This document shows, piece by piece, positions 7,220-15,294 of a stretch of DNA of 17,100 nt. Numbering within the stretch: the stretch's first letter is position 1; each line of letters opens with the position of its first letter. Below the pieces are notes generated by a model that did not search any database, was not told the origin of the DNA, and saw nothing but the letters and a program-made list of their open reading frames with translations. The DNA is from an uncultured Prevotellaceae bacterium (GTDB lineage: Bacteria > Bacteroidota > Bacteroidia > Bacteroidales > Bacteroidaceae). Where the stretch lies: positions 1 to 17,100 of the forward strand of contig CALCEL010000015.1 of assembly GCA_937900485.1 (NCBI GenBank), given 5' to 3'. The position numbers were made by a program, and so were the translations under genes.

Positions 7220-8044
7220 TTATCGTGTTGTCGAAACATACTGGCTGGCGATGTGACTCAACGGAGTAGTTCCGTCGGTGACGCGTTCCAGGATCATCCA
7301 GTCGGTGCGGTATTCAATGTGCTCTTCCACTGCTATACGGTCTTTTGCCAGCCATTTCACCTGTTGGGTTTTGTCGCCGTATTTGTAGGATTTCTTACCG
7401 TTGTATTCAACTTTGGCGACTACTCCGCCATTCTTGACTATCATCGTATAGTGCTTGGGTGTGAAGATTACGAAGTTGTTGAGGTATTTGCCCGTCAGAT
7501 ATTGCTCGCGCAGTTTAGACAGTTCCTTTTTGACGTCACGAAGCTCGTCCACGTAGCCTATTATTCGCCACGTGCCTGTCAGCGGATTGGTCGTGTCCAC
7601 CTCTGACGCACCGGTCAGTGCGTCGAAAAACACCTTGCTGTTCTCCGTATATTTCCCCGACTCGTACTTCTCGATGCACCAGTCGTTATTTGGGAAAAAG
7701 AGATGGTCGGTATATGTGCTCCACCATTTCAGTTTGAACTGCTTGTCGTTACTGTCGTAAATGAGCGGGCTCTTGTCGTCCTCCGACTTCGGCTGTTCTC
7801 CGGTGTAGTTGAACACCTGATGGTCATTGTCGCCGATGCTGAAGAAATCGGCTCGTTCCATTACCATAAGCGTCACGCTGTCGGTACAGATTTTGTACTG
7901 GTCTAAAAGTGGCGGCAGCTCGCCCATCTTGCCTGTGAGGGCTGTCATCTTGTAGATGCCGCGCGGATTCTCTGTCTGTGCGTTTGCTGCTATAGGCATA
8001 GAAATCAATGTTGCGGCCATCAGTGTCTTTGTTGTTCTTTTCAT
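7220..8044 (-). CDS. Secreted protein of unknown function with two lipocalin-like halves
   Basis: 274 residues. Residues 1-23 (MKRTTKTLMAATLISMPIAANAQ) form a Sec signal peptide with a likely cut after ANA. There is no lipobox cysteine, so it is probably a soluble periplasmic or exported protein. Two beta-rich halves begin similarly: ENPRGIYKMTALTG near residue 26 and NPLTGTWRIIGY near 157. Both look like the opening strand of small lipocalin-like domains (compare Bacteroidota families such as DUF4488), suggesting an internal duplication. The second half ends in a run of beta strands (YTMIVKNGG, KVEYNG, IAVEEHIEYRTDWMILERV). No catalytic motif is seen. It is flanked by non-coding stretches on both sides and appears monocistronic. 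The domain comparison is from memory of sequence style and is uncertain; the gene itself is secure. Confidence 0.8.
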   Translation of the reverse strand: MKRTTKTLMAATLISMPIAANAQTENPRGIYKMTALTGKMGELPPLLDQYKICTDSVTLMVMERADFFSIGDNDHQVFNYTGEQPKSEDDKSPLIYDSNDKQFKLKWWSTYTDHLFFPNNDWCIEKYESGKYTENSKVFFDALTGASEVDTTNPLTGTWRIIGYVDELRDVKKELSKLREQYLTGKYLNNFVIFTPKHYTMIVKNGGVVAKVEYNGKKSYKYGDKTQQVKWLAKDRIAVEEHIEYRTDWMILERVTDGTTPLSHIASQYVSTTR

Positions 8045-8440
8045 AGCTCTTTATATTTTAGGATTTTAAAAATGGTGTGAGTCTGATGACTTATTCGTTC
8101 CTCTTCGTGCGCAATAATAGTCAAAAAAATGCAGACTCGAATCGTTTTGGACTAAAAATACAGAATAATGACAGGTGCGTGTCGTTTTGCTGTTTGGCAT
8201 GCGCAAATCGTACGGATTTCTTCATAATGAAGGTATGGACTCCTCTCAGCGACAGCGGCTGTGGATATGTGAAAAGTCCATTTCAAGACCTTGTGAGAGG
8301 TCGTGAAATGGACTTCTTGTGTTTGACGCCGTCAGGCTTTCAGAGAGTAAGTCAACAATTCAGTAACCGTATTAGGCGGGCTCGTCCGTATATGTCTTAC
8401 CTCTTACCTCTTGCGTCTTCGATACTATGTCGCTGCACTA
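8045..8440. other. Non-coding stretch between the 274-aa gene and rfbC
   Basis: Both flanking genes are on the - strand, so this should hold the rfbC 3' end and the promoter of the 274-aa gene. The main structure is the hairpin at 8274-8315. A TTTTTTTG on the - strand near 8126-8133 could be a one-mismatch -7 element for the downstream gene, but this is weak. A + strand open frame across the region (8077-8502) has no coding character and runs into rfbC antisense. Confidence 0.4.
8274..8315 (-). terminator. Long GNRA-capped hairpin, probable rfbC terminator
   Basis: The outer stem is 12 bp (8274-8285 with 8304-8315). It is followed by one A/G mismatch, a 5-6 bp inner stem (8287-8292 with 8297-8302), and a GTGA loop of GNRA type at 8293-8296. 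On the - strand the stem is followed by TTTT-CACAT, a short T tract. Position 125 nt beyond the rfbC stop suggests termination or 3'-end protection of the rfbC mRNA. The short T tract keeps this provisional. Confidence 0.55.
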
Positions 8441-9013
8441 TTAATACAGACTCTCGTTATAGTCAAATACCAGCTCGGCGTCTTTCAGTCTCGGGTGCTT
8501 AGAGTCTTTCTCTGACAAGATGCGGTTCTCCTTCGGGACCATCCAGTCTATGCCGAGGTCCGGGTCGTCCCATGCGATGGCTCCCTCACTCTGTGGTGCG
8601 TAGTAGTTGTCGCATTTGTATTGGAACACAGCCTCGTCGCTCAGCACGGCGAAGCCGTGGGCGAATCCTCTTGGCACGAAAAACTGTCTGTGGTTGTCCT
8701 CTGACAGTTCCACAGCCACGTGCTTACCGAAAGTGGGGCTTCCCTTGCGTATGTCCACAGCCACGTCCAACACTCTTCCTTTTACGACACGTACTAGTTT
8801 GCTTTGTGTGAATGGCGGTTTCTGATAATGCAAACCGCGGACCACGCCGGCAATGCTCTTGCTCTCATTGTCCTGCACGAATGTGGTCTTGCAAACCTTT
8901 TCCTCGAACTCTCTCGCTGAGAAACTCTCGAAGAAATAACCTCTGGAGTCACCGAAGATACGTGGCTCAATAATTTTCACACCTTCAATGCTTGTGTCTT
9001 TAACCTCTATCAT
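8441..9013 (-). CDS. rfbC: dTDP-4-dehydrorhamnose 3,5-epimerase
   Basis: 190 residues. It epimerises dTDP-4-keto-6-deoxyglucose to dTDP-4-keto-L-rhamnose (third step of dTDP-L-rhamnose synthesis, also called rmlC), in the cytoplasm. Family marks: FGDSRGYFFESF (20-31), the catalytic-base His H62 in GVVRGLHYQ, VRVVKGRVLDVAVDIRKGSPTFG (74-96), VPRGFAHGF (113-121), the probable catalytic Tyr Y138 in CDNYYAP, and LSEKD near 166-170. The length is standard. The start is placed at ATG 9013 (MIEVKDTSIEGV). A TTG at 9046 would add 11 residues, but its codon lies within a perfect -7 promoter box and is rejected. No other rhamnose-pathway gene is in the window, so the gene is orphaned from rfbA/B/D here. 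Confidence 0.95.
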   Translation of the reverse strand: MIEVKDTSIEGVKIIEPRIFGDSRGYFFESFSAREFEEKVCKTTFVQDNESKSIAGVVRGLHYQKPPFTQSKLVRVVKGRVLDVAVDIRKGSPTFGKHVAVELSEDNHRQFFVPRGFAHGFAVLSDEAVFQYKCDNYYAPQSEGAIAWDDPDLGIDWMVPKENRILSEKDSKHPRLKDAELVFDYNESLY

Positions 9014-9043
9014 AATTTCCCGTATGTTATTATTGTGATAACA

Positions 9044-9051
9044 CAAAGGTA
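9044..9051 (-). promoter_or_regulatory. Putative -7 element of rfbC
   Basis: The - strand reads TACCTTTG, an exact TAnnTTTG match, 30 nt upstream of the chosen rfbC ATG. It decides the start, because the alternative TTG codon would lie inside this box. No clear -33 TTTG is seen at 19-21 nt. Confidence 0.6.
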
Positions 9052-9121
9052 GTAATTATAGATGAGATGCTTATATTTTATGAGAAAAAGTATTAAATTC
9101 GCGATAAAAACAAGGCGTAAG

Positions 9122-10165
9122 ATGAATAAAGTTACAATATCTTCTAACATCTCAGAGTGTGTTACGAAAGCGGTGGAGTCCGTGAGTTATGACAAGTTGT
9201 TTCTTCTGATGGATAAGACGACAGAGGAGTTGTGCTACCCTGTGGTCGCTGATGTCCCATGTCTCTCCGGAGCTACGAGGATAGTGATAGGTGCTACAGA
9301 CACTCATAAGAATCTTGACACGTTGGCGCGTGTGTGGGAGGAGCTGGGAAACAAAGGCGGTACTCGTCATTCTCTGATGGTGAATCTCGGAGGAGGTATG
9401 GTTACTGACTTGGGCGGCTTTGCTGCGGGTACATTTAAAAGAGGTATAAAGTATGTCAATATCCCGACAACGCTGCTGTCTATGGTGGACGCCAGTGTGG
9501 GAGGTAAGACGGGCATCAACTTCAATGGACTGAAGAACGAGGTGGGAGTGTTCAACTCTCCGCAGGACGTGATCATAGACACGGAGTTCCTGAAGACTCT
9601 CAACCATGAGAATATTTGCTCGGGCTATGCTGAGATGCTCAAGCATGGACTGATATCTGACGAGAAGAATTATCTGGAGCTTTTGTCCTTCGACCTTGAC
9701 AACGTGGATTATGCGGCTCTCGCCACCATGGTGGGTAAGAGTGTTGAGATTAAGGAGAAGGTGGTGGAGGAAGACCCGTTCGAGAAGGGTATCAGAAAGG
9801 CTCTGAACCTTGGACATACGGCGGGTCATGCTTTCGAGAGCTGGGCGCTTAGCAGAAAGCCGTGTCTGCATGGATATGCTGTGGCTTGGGGGCTTATCTG
9901 TGAGCTGTACCTGTCTCACGTGAAGACGTCTTTCCCTATTGACAAGATGAGGCAGACTGTCACGTTCGTGAAGGAGAACTATGGCAAACTGCCTGTGACA
10001 TGTGATGACTATGAGGAGTTGTACAAGTATATGACTCATGACAAAAAGAATACTTCAGGTATGATAAACTTCACGCTTCTTGGTGGTGTCGGCGACATCC
10101 GCATCAACCAGACAGCGGACAAGAAGGAGATTTTTGAGATGCTGGATTTTTATCGTGAGTGCTGA
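9122..10165 (+). CDS. aroB: 3-dehydroquinate synthase
   Basis: 347 residues. It converts DAHP to 3-dehydroquinate, the second step of the shikimate pathway, using NAD and a divalent metal in the cytoplasm. Seen: GGGMVTDLGGFAAGTFKRG (90-108) in the NAD/substrate region; NIPTTLLSMVDASVGGKTGIN (113-133); and metal ligands E171 in YAEMLKHGL, H232 in NLGHTAGHAFE and H250 in CLHGYAVAWG. The start ATG at 9122 (MNKVTISSNI) follows an AAGG-containing stretch. Upstream in-frame ATGs at 9062 and 9080 would add a basic, non-conserved 20- or 14-residue leader and are considered less likely. The gene diverges from rfbC with 108 nt between starts. The DUF4861 gene follows 54 nt downstream with no terminator seen, so they may share a transcript. 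Confidence 0.95.
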   Translation: MNKVTISSNISECVTKAVESVSYDKLFLLMDKTTEELCYPVVADVPCLSGATRIVIGATDTHKNLDTLARVWEELGNKGGTRHSLMVNLGGGMVTDLGGFAAGTFKRGIKYVNIPTTLLSMVDASVGGKTGINFNGLKNEVGVFNSPQDVIIDTEFLKTLNHENICSGYAEMLKHGLISDEKNYLELLSFDLDNVDYAALATMVGKSVEIKEKVVEEDPFEKGIRKALNLGHTAGHAFESWALSRKPCLHGYAVAWGLICELYLSHVKTSFPIDKMRQTVTFVKENYGKLPVTCDDYEELYKYMTHDKKNTSGMINFTLLGGVGDIRINQTADKKEIFEMLDFYREC

Positions 10166-10225
10166 TGACGGCCGTCTCTGAGATGTGATGTTCTTAAAAT
10201 AATTTCTTACCGAGAAAAAATGTGT

Positions 10226-11503
10226 ATGAGACATTTATTACTTTTGTCAGCCTTGGCCTTTTTTGATGTCGTTGCGGCTAAGGAGCGTGTGGTTCATGTT
10301 GAGTTGGTGAATGACTGTAAGCTTGATAAGGTCAACGAGCCGGTGGCGATTAAGCTGGCTGATATCACCAGACAGACTGGTAAACCTTGGCGCACCGTGG
10401 TGAGGAAAGACGGTAAGGTGGTGCCGTGTCAGTTGGATGACATGGATGGTGACTTCGTGCCGGACGAGTTGTTTTTTCTGACTGACATCAAGTCTCAAGA
10501 GAAGCAGGTGTTTGAGATATCATTGTGTGATGAGCAGGCGGAGTACCGTGATCAGATGAGATACAAGGACGGTGATGACTTGTATGTCGCTCTGCAGCTA
10601 CGTGATATGAGCGGACGTCATCCTGACGTGACAAAGGTGGAGGCGCCGGGAACTACTAACATCTTCAATGATATATATATGCATGGCATCACTCTTGAGA
10701 GTGAGATGGTCGGATACAGGATTTATTTTGATGAGCGTCAGAATATCGATTTGTATGGTAAGTGCCAGAGAAGAATTGAGTTGCCTGTGACCCAGTTCTA
10801 CACGTCTTCCGAGCAATTGGCTAATGGGTATGGCGTTGATGTTCTTTGGGCAGGCAAGTCGATAGGATGCGGCTCCTTCAAGAGATATGACGGCGTGTCT
10901 CCTGTCAATTGGTCTAATGTGGGAGTCCGAGGTCAACGTATTGTGACCACAGGCCCTTTGAGGACGATAGTGGAGGTGTACGACCTGCATAACACATATG
11001 ATGACGGTGCTTCAGGAGACAAATATTATAATGTGCGTCAGCTGTATACATTAGTAAAAGGACATAGGGACATGAGGGTCGATGTCAGTTTTGACAATGC
11101 TGGCGGTCTTCAGTTTTGTACCGGAGTGCAGAAAGTCGGTGTGGAGGCTGAGGACAGCGTTCGCAGAGGACATACACCGAGCGGATTCGTGAGAGAAGAC
11201 GGCGTGGCGGCGTCATGGGGATGCGACTATCCGGATATGGGTAAGAAGCAGATGTGGGCGCCTGAGGCTATAGGCTTGTCTGTGTACGTGCCAAAGAGGT
11301 TCGTGAGAAAATACTACGAGGATACGTTGAATTATCTGCTTGTTGTGGATGGTTGTGACAACGGAGCGTTCCATTATTACGTGTCTTTCTGTGCGGACAA
11401 GGAGCAGGCGGAAGGCTGTCACTCCTCAACAGAATGGTTTGCCGATATTGAGACATGGAAAGAAAAAGTCTCTATTCCTTTAAAAACAAAAATAAAAAAA
11501 TAA
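10226..11503 (+). CDS. DUF4861-type secreted protein
   Basis: 425 residues from the ATG at 10226; another ATG six bases upstream adds only Met-Cys. Residues 1-18 (MRHLLLLSALAFFDVVAA) form a Sec signal peptide. The mature protein starts with a beta-rich segment and carries RKDGKVVPCQLDDMDGDFVPDELFFL, then VGYRIYFDERQNIDLYGK, then beta-rich repeats to the C-terminus. These match my recollection of the DUF4861 family of Bacteroidota, often encoded near rhamnogalacturonan-degrading enzymes. That suggests a periplasmic or surface role in pectin use, but no reaction can be read from the sequence. Unlike the lyase and galactanase here it has no NGKK-type C-terminal tag and ends in a lysine-rich KTKIKK. 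It sits 60 nt downstream of aroB, an unrelated pathway. The C-terminal TEWFADIETWKEKV helix closes the fold. Confidence 0.75.
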   Translation: MRHLLLLSALAFFDVVAAKERVVHVELVNDCKLDKVNEPVAIKLADITRQTGKPWRTVVRKDGKVVPCQLDDMDGDFVPDELFFLTDIKSQEKQVFEISLCDEQAEYRDQMRYKDGDDLYVALQLRDMSGRHPDVTKVEAPGTTNIFNDIYMHGITLESEMVGYRIYFDERQNIDLYGKCQRRIELPVTQFYTSSEQLANGYGVDVLWAGKSIGCGSFKRYDGVSPVNWSNVGVRGQRIVTTGPLRTIVEVYDLHNTYDDGASGDKYYNVRQLYTLVKGHRDMRVDVSFDNAGGLQFCTGVQKVGVEAEDSVRRGHTPSGFVREDGVAASWGCDYPDMGKKQMWAPEAIGLSVYVPKRFVRKYYEDTLNYLLVVDGCDNGAFHYYVSFCADKEQAEGCHSSTEWFADIETWKEKVSIPLKTKIKK

Positions 11504-11611
11504 TAAATCGTCGTTTTTCTCGTTTTGTATTATATACTTTGGGAAAGTCTGGCAGACATTGGCTTCTCACGGTTTTTGTGATGAGATGTTAAGGACTAAA
11601 TATTATTGCCT

Positions 11612-11755
11612 ATGAATGATTCTACACGACGGAAAAAAAACGAGAAAGCGATGGTGACGAAAATGCGTGTTGATAATCTTTTGCCAAGGCAGGAGATTAT
11701 AGATTGTCTTGAATATTTTGCGAGGTCATACAGACCTGCGATGGTAAGGTTTTGA
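11612..11755 (+). CDS. Possible 47-aa leader ORF overlapping mfd start
   Basis: ATG at 11612 opens 47 codons (MNDSTRRKKNEKAM... to ...YRPAMVRF) ending in TGA at 11753-11755. This overlaps the TTG start of mfd as TTGA. The product would have a very basic N-terminal half and a short amphipathic segment (EIIDCLEYFARSY). The only purine-rich motif (AAGGA near 11591) is too far from the ATG for a normal Shine-Dalgarno. The overlap could let terminating ribosomes initiate at the weak TTG. I recognise no family, and the frame could be chance. Confidence 0.3.
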   Translation: MNDSTRRKKNEKAMVTKMRVDNLLPRQEIIDCLEYFARSYRPAMVRF

Positions 11756-14700
11756 ATACTTCTGATATATTGTCGCTCTTAGCCTCTTCTAAGGAGGTTA
11801 GGAGATTGTATGATTGTGTTTCCGCTTCGGATATTCCTAATGTCAGAGTGGGAGGCCTCATCGGGTCTTCTGCTCCTTTGGTGTTTGCGTCATTGTTGAA
11901 GTGCCATGACGATGGTGGTGGCGTGCCTACCATGATATTCGTGATGTCTGATGTCGATGAGGCTGGCTATTTCTATCATGATCTTGTCCAAATGCTGGGC
12001 GATAGTGAGGTGTTATTCTTCCCTTCGTCTTATAAGAGGGCTGTCAAATATAACCAGAAAGATGCCGGAAACGGAATATTACGAACGGAAGTGCTGAGCA
12101 GGGTGACGACGGACCGACTGTATATCGTCACATACCCGGAGGCTCTCGTTGAGAAGGTCGTCTCTAAGGAGAGTCTGGATGAGAATACTATTGTTTTGTG
12201 TAAAGGCGGCAGTTATGACGTTAACGTCCTTGAGAAACGACTGTTGTCGATTGGCTTCGCGCGACGTGACTATGTCTACGAGCCGGGGCAGTTCGCCGTC
12301 AGGGGTAGCATCGTCGATGTGTACTCTTATTCGTGTGAGAATCCGTATCGTGTGGATTTCTTTGGTGACGAGGTGGATAGTATACGCATCTTTGACGTCC
12401 AGTCTCAGTTGTCCGTGGGTAAAGTGGACAGGATATCTGTGGTGCCTCAGTCGGGCGACTTGTCTAAATATGTATCTGTCTTTAGCTTCTTCCCGGATGA
12501 CTCTGTTATGGTGTCGCGTGACTTTGGTTTTGTGTGTGACGTGGCGCGGAAGGCTTATGATGACGGATTCTCGAGACAGGCGTTGCTGGAGAATGGCAGC
12601 TTGACAGATGACGAGGCGTGTCTGGAAAAAGATAAGATAATGGTGGACGGCGACGAGTTCCGCTCTGGACTCTCTCGTTTCCGTGAGATAGAGATGAGGA
12701 ACGGAATGGGGGACGCCGGACAAGACGACGAGCATGACTCGCCGCTCGTGCAGTTCCGAATGAGCCCACAACCGATGTTCCATAAGAACTTCGATATGTT
12801 GCGTGACGAGCTGATGAGGTTGACGACGGAAGGGTATAAGGTGTGTGTCTTCGCCGATAGCGAGAAGCAGACAGAAAGACTGATGGACATATTGTCGGAC
12901 GCTGAGCAACGCGGTGGCCGTTCCGTATCTTTCGAGCCGGTCAACAATGCTATACATGAGGGATTTGTGGATAACATTAATAAAAGGTGTTATTTTACTG
13001 ACCATCAGATTTTCGACCGTTTCCATAAGTACAATCTGAAGTCGGACAAGGCACATAAGGGTAAGATTGCCCTCACGCTCAAAGATATACAACAATTCAA
13101 CATAGGCGACTATGTCGTGCATATTGACCATGGAATAGGACGCTTCGGCGGACTGGTGCGTGTTAATGAGAATGGTGTGATGCAGGAGAAGATAAGGATA
13201 AACTACTCTGACGGCGGTTTTATCTTTGTGAGCATACACGCACTGCATAAGGTGTCTAAGTATAAGGCGAAGGACGGTGAGCCGCCACGTGTGAGCAAGC
13301 TGGGATCTGGAGCATGGGAGAGACTGAAGGACAGGGTTAAGACGAAGGTTAAGGATATTGCCAGAGACTTGATACGGTTGTATGCGGAACGCAGAAAGGA
13401 AAAGGGATTTTCTTTCAGCCCCGACTCATATCTTCAACGTGAGCTTGAGGCAAGCTTCCTCTATGAGGACACACCAGACCAGCTGAAGGCCACGATGGAC
13501 GTGAAGGCGGACATGGAGAAACCGCTGCCGATGGACAGGCTGGTGTGCGGTGACGTGGGCTTCGGCAAGACGGAAGTGGCGATAAGGGCTGCGTTCAAGG
13601 CTGCTTGCGACAATAAGCAGGTCGCTGTTCTTGTGCCGACGACGGTGTTGGCGTATCAGCATTACAAGACGTTCTGTAAGAGGCTGGATAAATTCCCGGT
13701 AAGGATAGAGTATTTCACGAGAGCGCGCTCTGCTAATGAGATTAAAACGATACGTAAGGACCTTGCGGAAGGTAAGGTGGATATAGTCATCGGTACGCAC
13801 AAGTTGGTGGGAAAGGATGTGAAGTTCAAGGATCTCGGTCTCCTGATTATTGATGAGGAACAGAAGTTCGGCGTTGCGATGAAGGAGAAACTGAGACAGA
13901 CAAAGGTGAATATAGATACGCTGACACTGACGGCAACACCTATACCGCGAACTCTCCAGTTCTCCCTCATGGGAGCGCGTGACCTGTCAAGCATACAGAC
14001 GCCGCCCCCGAACAGACATCCGATCCAGACTGAGATACATACGTTCAGCGCGGAGATTATAGCTGAGGCAATAAATTTCGAGATGAGCAGAAATGGACAG
14101 GTCTTCATTGTGAATAACAGAATCAACGGATTGTCAACAATCGAGGAAATTATACATAAGTATGTGCCTGACGCAAGAGTGTGCGTCGGACACGGGCAGA
14201 TGAATCCGCAGGAGTTGGAGAAGATTGTTTTCGACTTCATGAATTATGACTATGACGTTATGCTTTCAACAACCATCGTGGAGAATGGTATCGATGTGCC
14301 TAACGCTAATACAATAATAATCAACTCGGCACAGAATTACGGACTGTCAGACCTGCATCAGATGAGAGGACGTGTGGGACGAGGTAACAGAAAAGCTTTT
14401 TGCTATTTGCTGGCACCGCCGCTCGCATCGCTCAGCCCTGACTCACGACGACGGCTGCAGGCGATAGAGAATTTCTCTGACCTCGGTTCGGGTATACATA
14501 TTGCCATGCAAGACCTTGACATACGAGGCGCTGGTAATATGTTGGGAGCTGAGCAAAGCGGTTTCATCGCTGACCTGGGATACGAAACGTACCAGAAGGT
14601 TCTCAGTGAGGCTGTGGCTGAACTGAGGAAGAGTGAGTTCCCCGATTTGAATGGTGAGACGGGAGGTGGTGAGACTGATGGTGAACGATGGGAATATTTC

Positions 14701-15165
14701 GTCGAAGAGACGGTCATCGACACGGATATTCCTGCTTTCTTGCCAGAGGAGTATGTGCCGTCAAGCGGAGAGAGAATGTCATTGTATCGTGAGTTGGATT
14801 CTATGACGGACGCCAAACAGATAGATGGGTTCCGAGTGAGACTGAAAGACCGTTTTGGAGATATACCGGACGAGGGCGAGGAGCTGATGCGAATCATGCC
14901 TGTCAAGTGGTATTCAAGAAAGTTGGGTATAGAAAAGGTGACTCTTAGAAAGGGCAGGATGACACTGTATATGGTCAGCGATTTCTCCAGCCCGTATTAC
15001 CAGAGCGACGCTTTCTCGAAAATAATAGATTATGCGATGCGTCATCTGAAAGAGACAAAACTGAGAGAGGGTGACAGACGCTCTCTGATTGTCGATAAGG
15101 TGTCAAGTATAAGAGACGGTGTGAATGTCTTGTCCGAAATAATCGGAGAAGAACAAAAAAAATGA
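11752..15165 (+). CDS. mfd: Transcription-repair coupling factor
   Basis: 1137 residues. It removes stalled RNA polymerase from lesions and recruits UvrA. Visible order: a UvrB-like N-terminal part (to about 330, with FFPSSYKRAVKYNQ and the RRDYVYEPGQFAVRGSIVDVY segment); an RNA-polymerase-interaction region around 450-520 (GDYVVHIDHGIGRFGG); then the RecG-like translocase with Walker A GDVGFGKT (600-607), Walker B DEEQ (701-704), LTATPIPRTL, VENGIDVPNANT and HQMRGRVGRGNRKAFCYLL; and a C-terminal TRCF domain. The length is typical of Bacteroidota Mfd. In this frame a stop precedes at 11710-11712 and no ATG or GTG lies between it and the conserved region. The TTG at 11752, 4 nt after TAAGG, is therefore the best start. 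The gene may be coupled to the small upstream frame. Confidence 0.95.
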   Translation: MNTSDILSLLASSKEVRRLYDCVSASDIPNVRVGGLIGSSAPLVFASLLKCHDDGGGVPTMIFVMSDVDEAGYFYHDLVQMLGDSEVLFFPSSYKRAVKYNQKDAGNGILRTEVLSRVTTDRLYIVTYPEALVEKVVSKESLDENTIVLCKGGSYDVNVLEKRLLSIGFARRDYVYEPGQFAVRGSIVDVYSYSCENPYRVDFFGDEVDSIRIFDVQSQLSVGKVDRISVVPQSGDLSKYVSVFSFFPDDSVMVSRDFGFVCDVARKAYDDGFSRQALLENGSLTDDEACLEKDKIMVDGDEFRSGLSRFREIEMRNGMGDAGQDDEHDSPLVQFRMSPQPMFHKNFDMLRDELMRLTTEGYKVCVFADSEKQTERLMDILSDAEQRGGRSVSFEPVNNAIHEGFVDNINKRCYFTDHQIFDRFHKYNLKSDKAHKGKIALTLKDIQQFNIGDYVVHIDHGIGRFGGLVRVNENGVMQEKIRINYSDGGFIFVSIHALHKVSKYKAKDGEPPRVSKLGSGAWERLKDRVKTKVKDIARDLIRLYAERRKEKGFSFSPDSYLQRELEASFLYEDTPDQLKATMDVKADMEKPLPMDRLVCGDVGFGKTEVAIRAAFKAACDNKQVAVLVPTTVLAYQHYKTFCKRLDKFPVRIEYFTRARSANEIKTIRKDLAEGKVDIVIGTHKLVGKDVKFKDLGLLIIDEEQKFGVAMKEKLRQTKVNIDTLTLTATPIPRTLQFSLMGARDLSSIQTPPPNRHPIQTEIHTFSAEIIAEAINFEMSRNGQVFIVNNRINGLSTIEEIIHKYVPDARVCVGHGQMNPQELEKIVFDFMNYDYDVMLSTTIVENGIDVPNANTIIINSAQNYGLSDLHQMRGRVGRGNRKAFCYLLAPPLASLSPDSRRRLQAIENFSDLGSGIHIAMQDLDIRGAGNMLGAEQSGFIADLGYETYQKVLSEAVAELRKSEFPDLNGETGGGETDGERWEYFVEETVIDTDIPAFLPEEYVPSSGERMSLYRELDSMTDAKQIDGFRVRLKDRFGDIPDEGEELMRIMPVKWYSRKLGIEKVTLRKGRMTLYMVSDFSSPYYQSDAFSKIIDYAMRHLKETKLREGDRRSLIVDKVSSIRDGVNVLSEIIGEEQKK

Positions 15166-15196
15166 GACATATACGACATGGTAAGCCTAAAAAACT

Positions 15197-15204
15197 TATC
15201 TTTG
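15197..15204 (+). promoter_or_regulatory. Putative -7 element for the GT2/pyrC pair
   Basis: TATCTTTG matches TAnnTTTG exactly and is followed by C, 90 nt upstream of the glycosyltransferase ATG. The leader that follows contains a CATGT/ACATG inverted repeat (15205-15209, 15221-15225) and a small TCCGG/CCGGA hairpin (15260-15274). No TTTG -33 element is obvious. Confidence 0.55.
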
Positions 15205-15294
15205 CATGTTATGACTACTGACATGTTTTGTGAGTGGTGATTTGTACTTACTTATTCTGTCCGGTTATGCCGGATGTAAAGAGATAGATGTTTA

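Noticed and set aside
8077..8502. 141-codon + strand frame between the 274-aa gene and rfbC
   Set aside because: It crosses a long hairpin, overlaps rfbC antisense and has no recognisable protein character.
9014..9046. N-terminal extension of rfbC from a TTG at 9046
   Set aside because: The TTG codon overlaps an exact TAnnTTTG promoter element and the added residues are not family-like. ATG 9013 gives the standard N-terminus.
9062..9121. N-terminal extension of aroB from ATG 9062 or 9080
   Set aside because: The extra 20 (or 14) residues are basic and non-conserved. ATG 9122 gives the normal family length.
9152..10039. Long open frame antisense to aroB (295 codons)
   Set aside because: It has no family resemblance and lies wholly opposite a well-conserved gene; it is a codon-usage shadow.
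10167..10176. Palindrome GACGGCCGTC just after the aroB stop as an operator
   Set aside because: Perfect 10-bp palindromes are expected several times in 17 kb by chance, and no promoter adjoins it.
1..11503. A polysaccharide utilisation locus
   Set aside because: Pectin-related enzymes are present, but no SusC/SusD pair, hybrid sensor or ECF sigma factor is in the window, and housekeeping genes interrupt them.
11516..11647. 11-bp inverted repeat TTTCTCGTTTT / AAAACGAGAAA flanking the mfd upstream region
   Set aside because: The arms are low-complexity and 110 nt apart, with no target duplication or transposase; chance is the simpler reading.
12079..13248. 389-codon open frame antisense to mfd
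   Set aside because: It is a composition shadow of the mfd coding strand, with a His/Arg-rich product typical of antisense frames.
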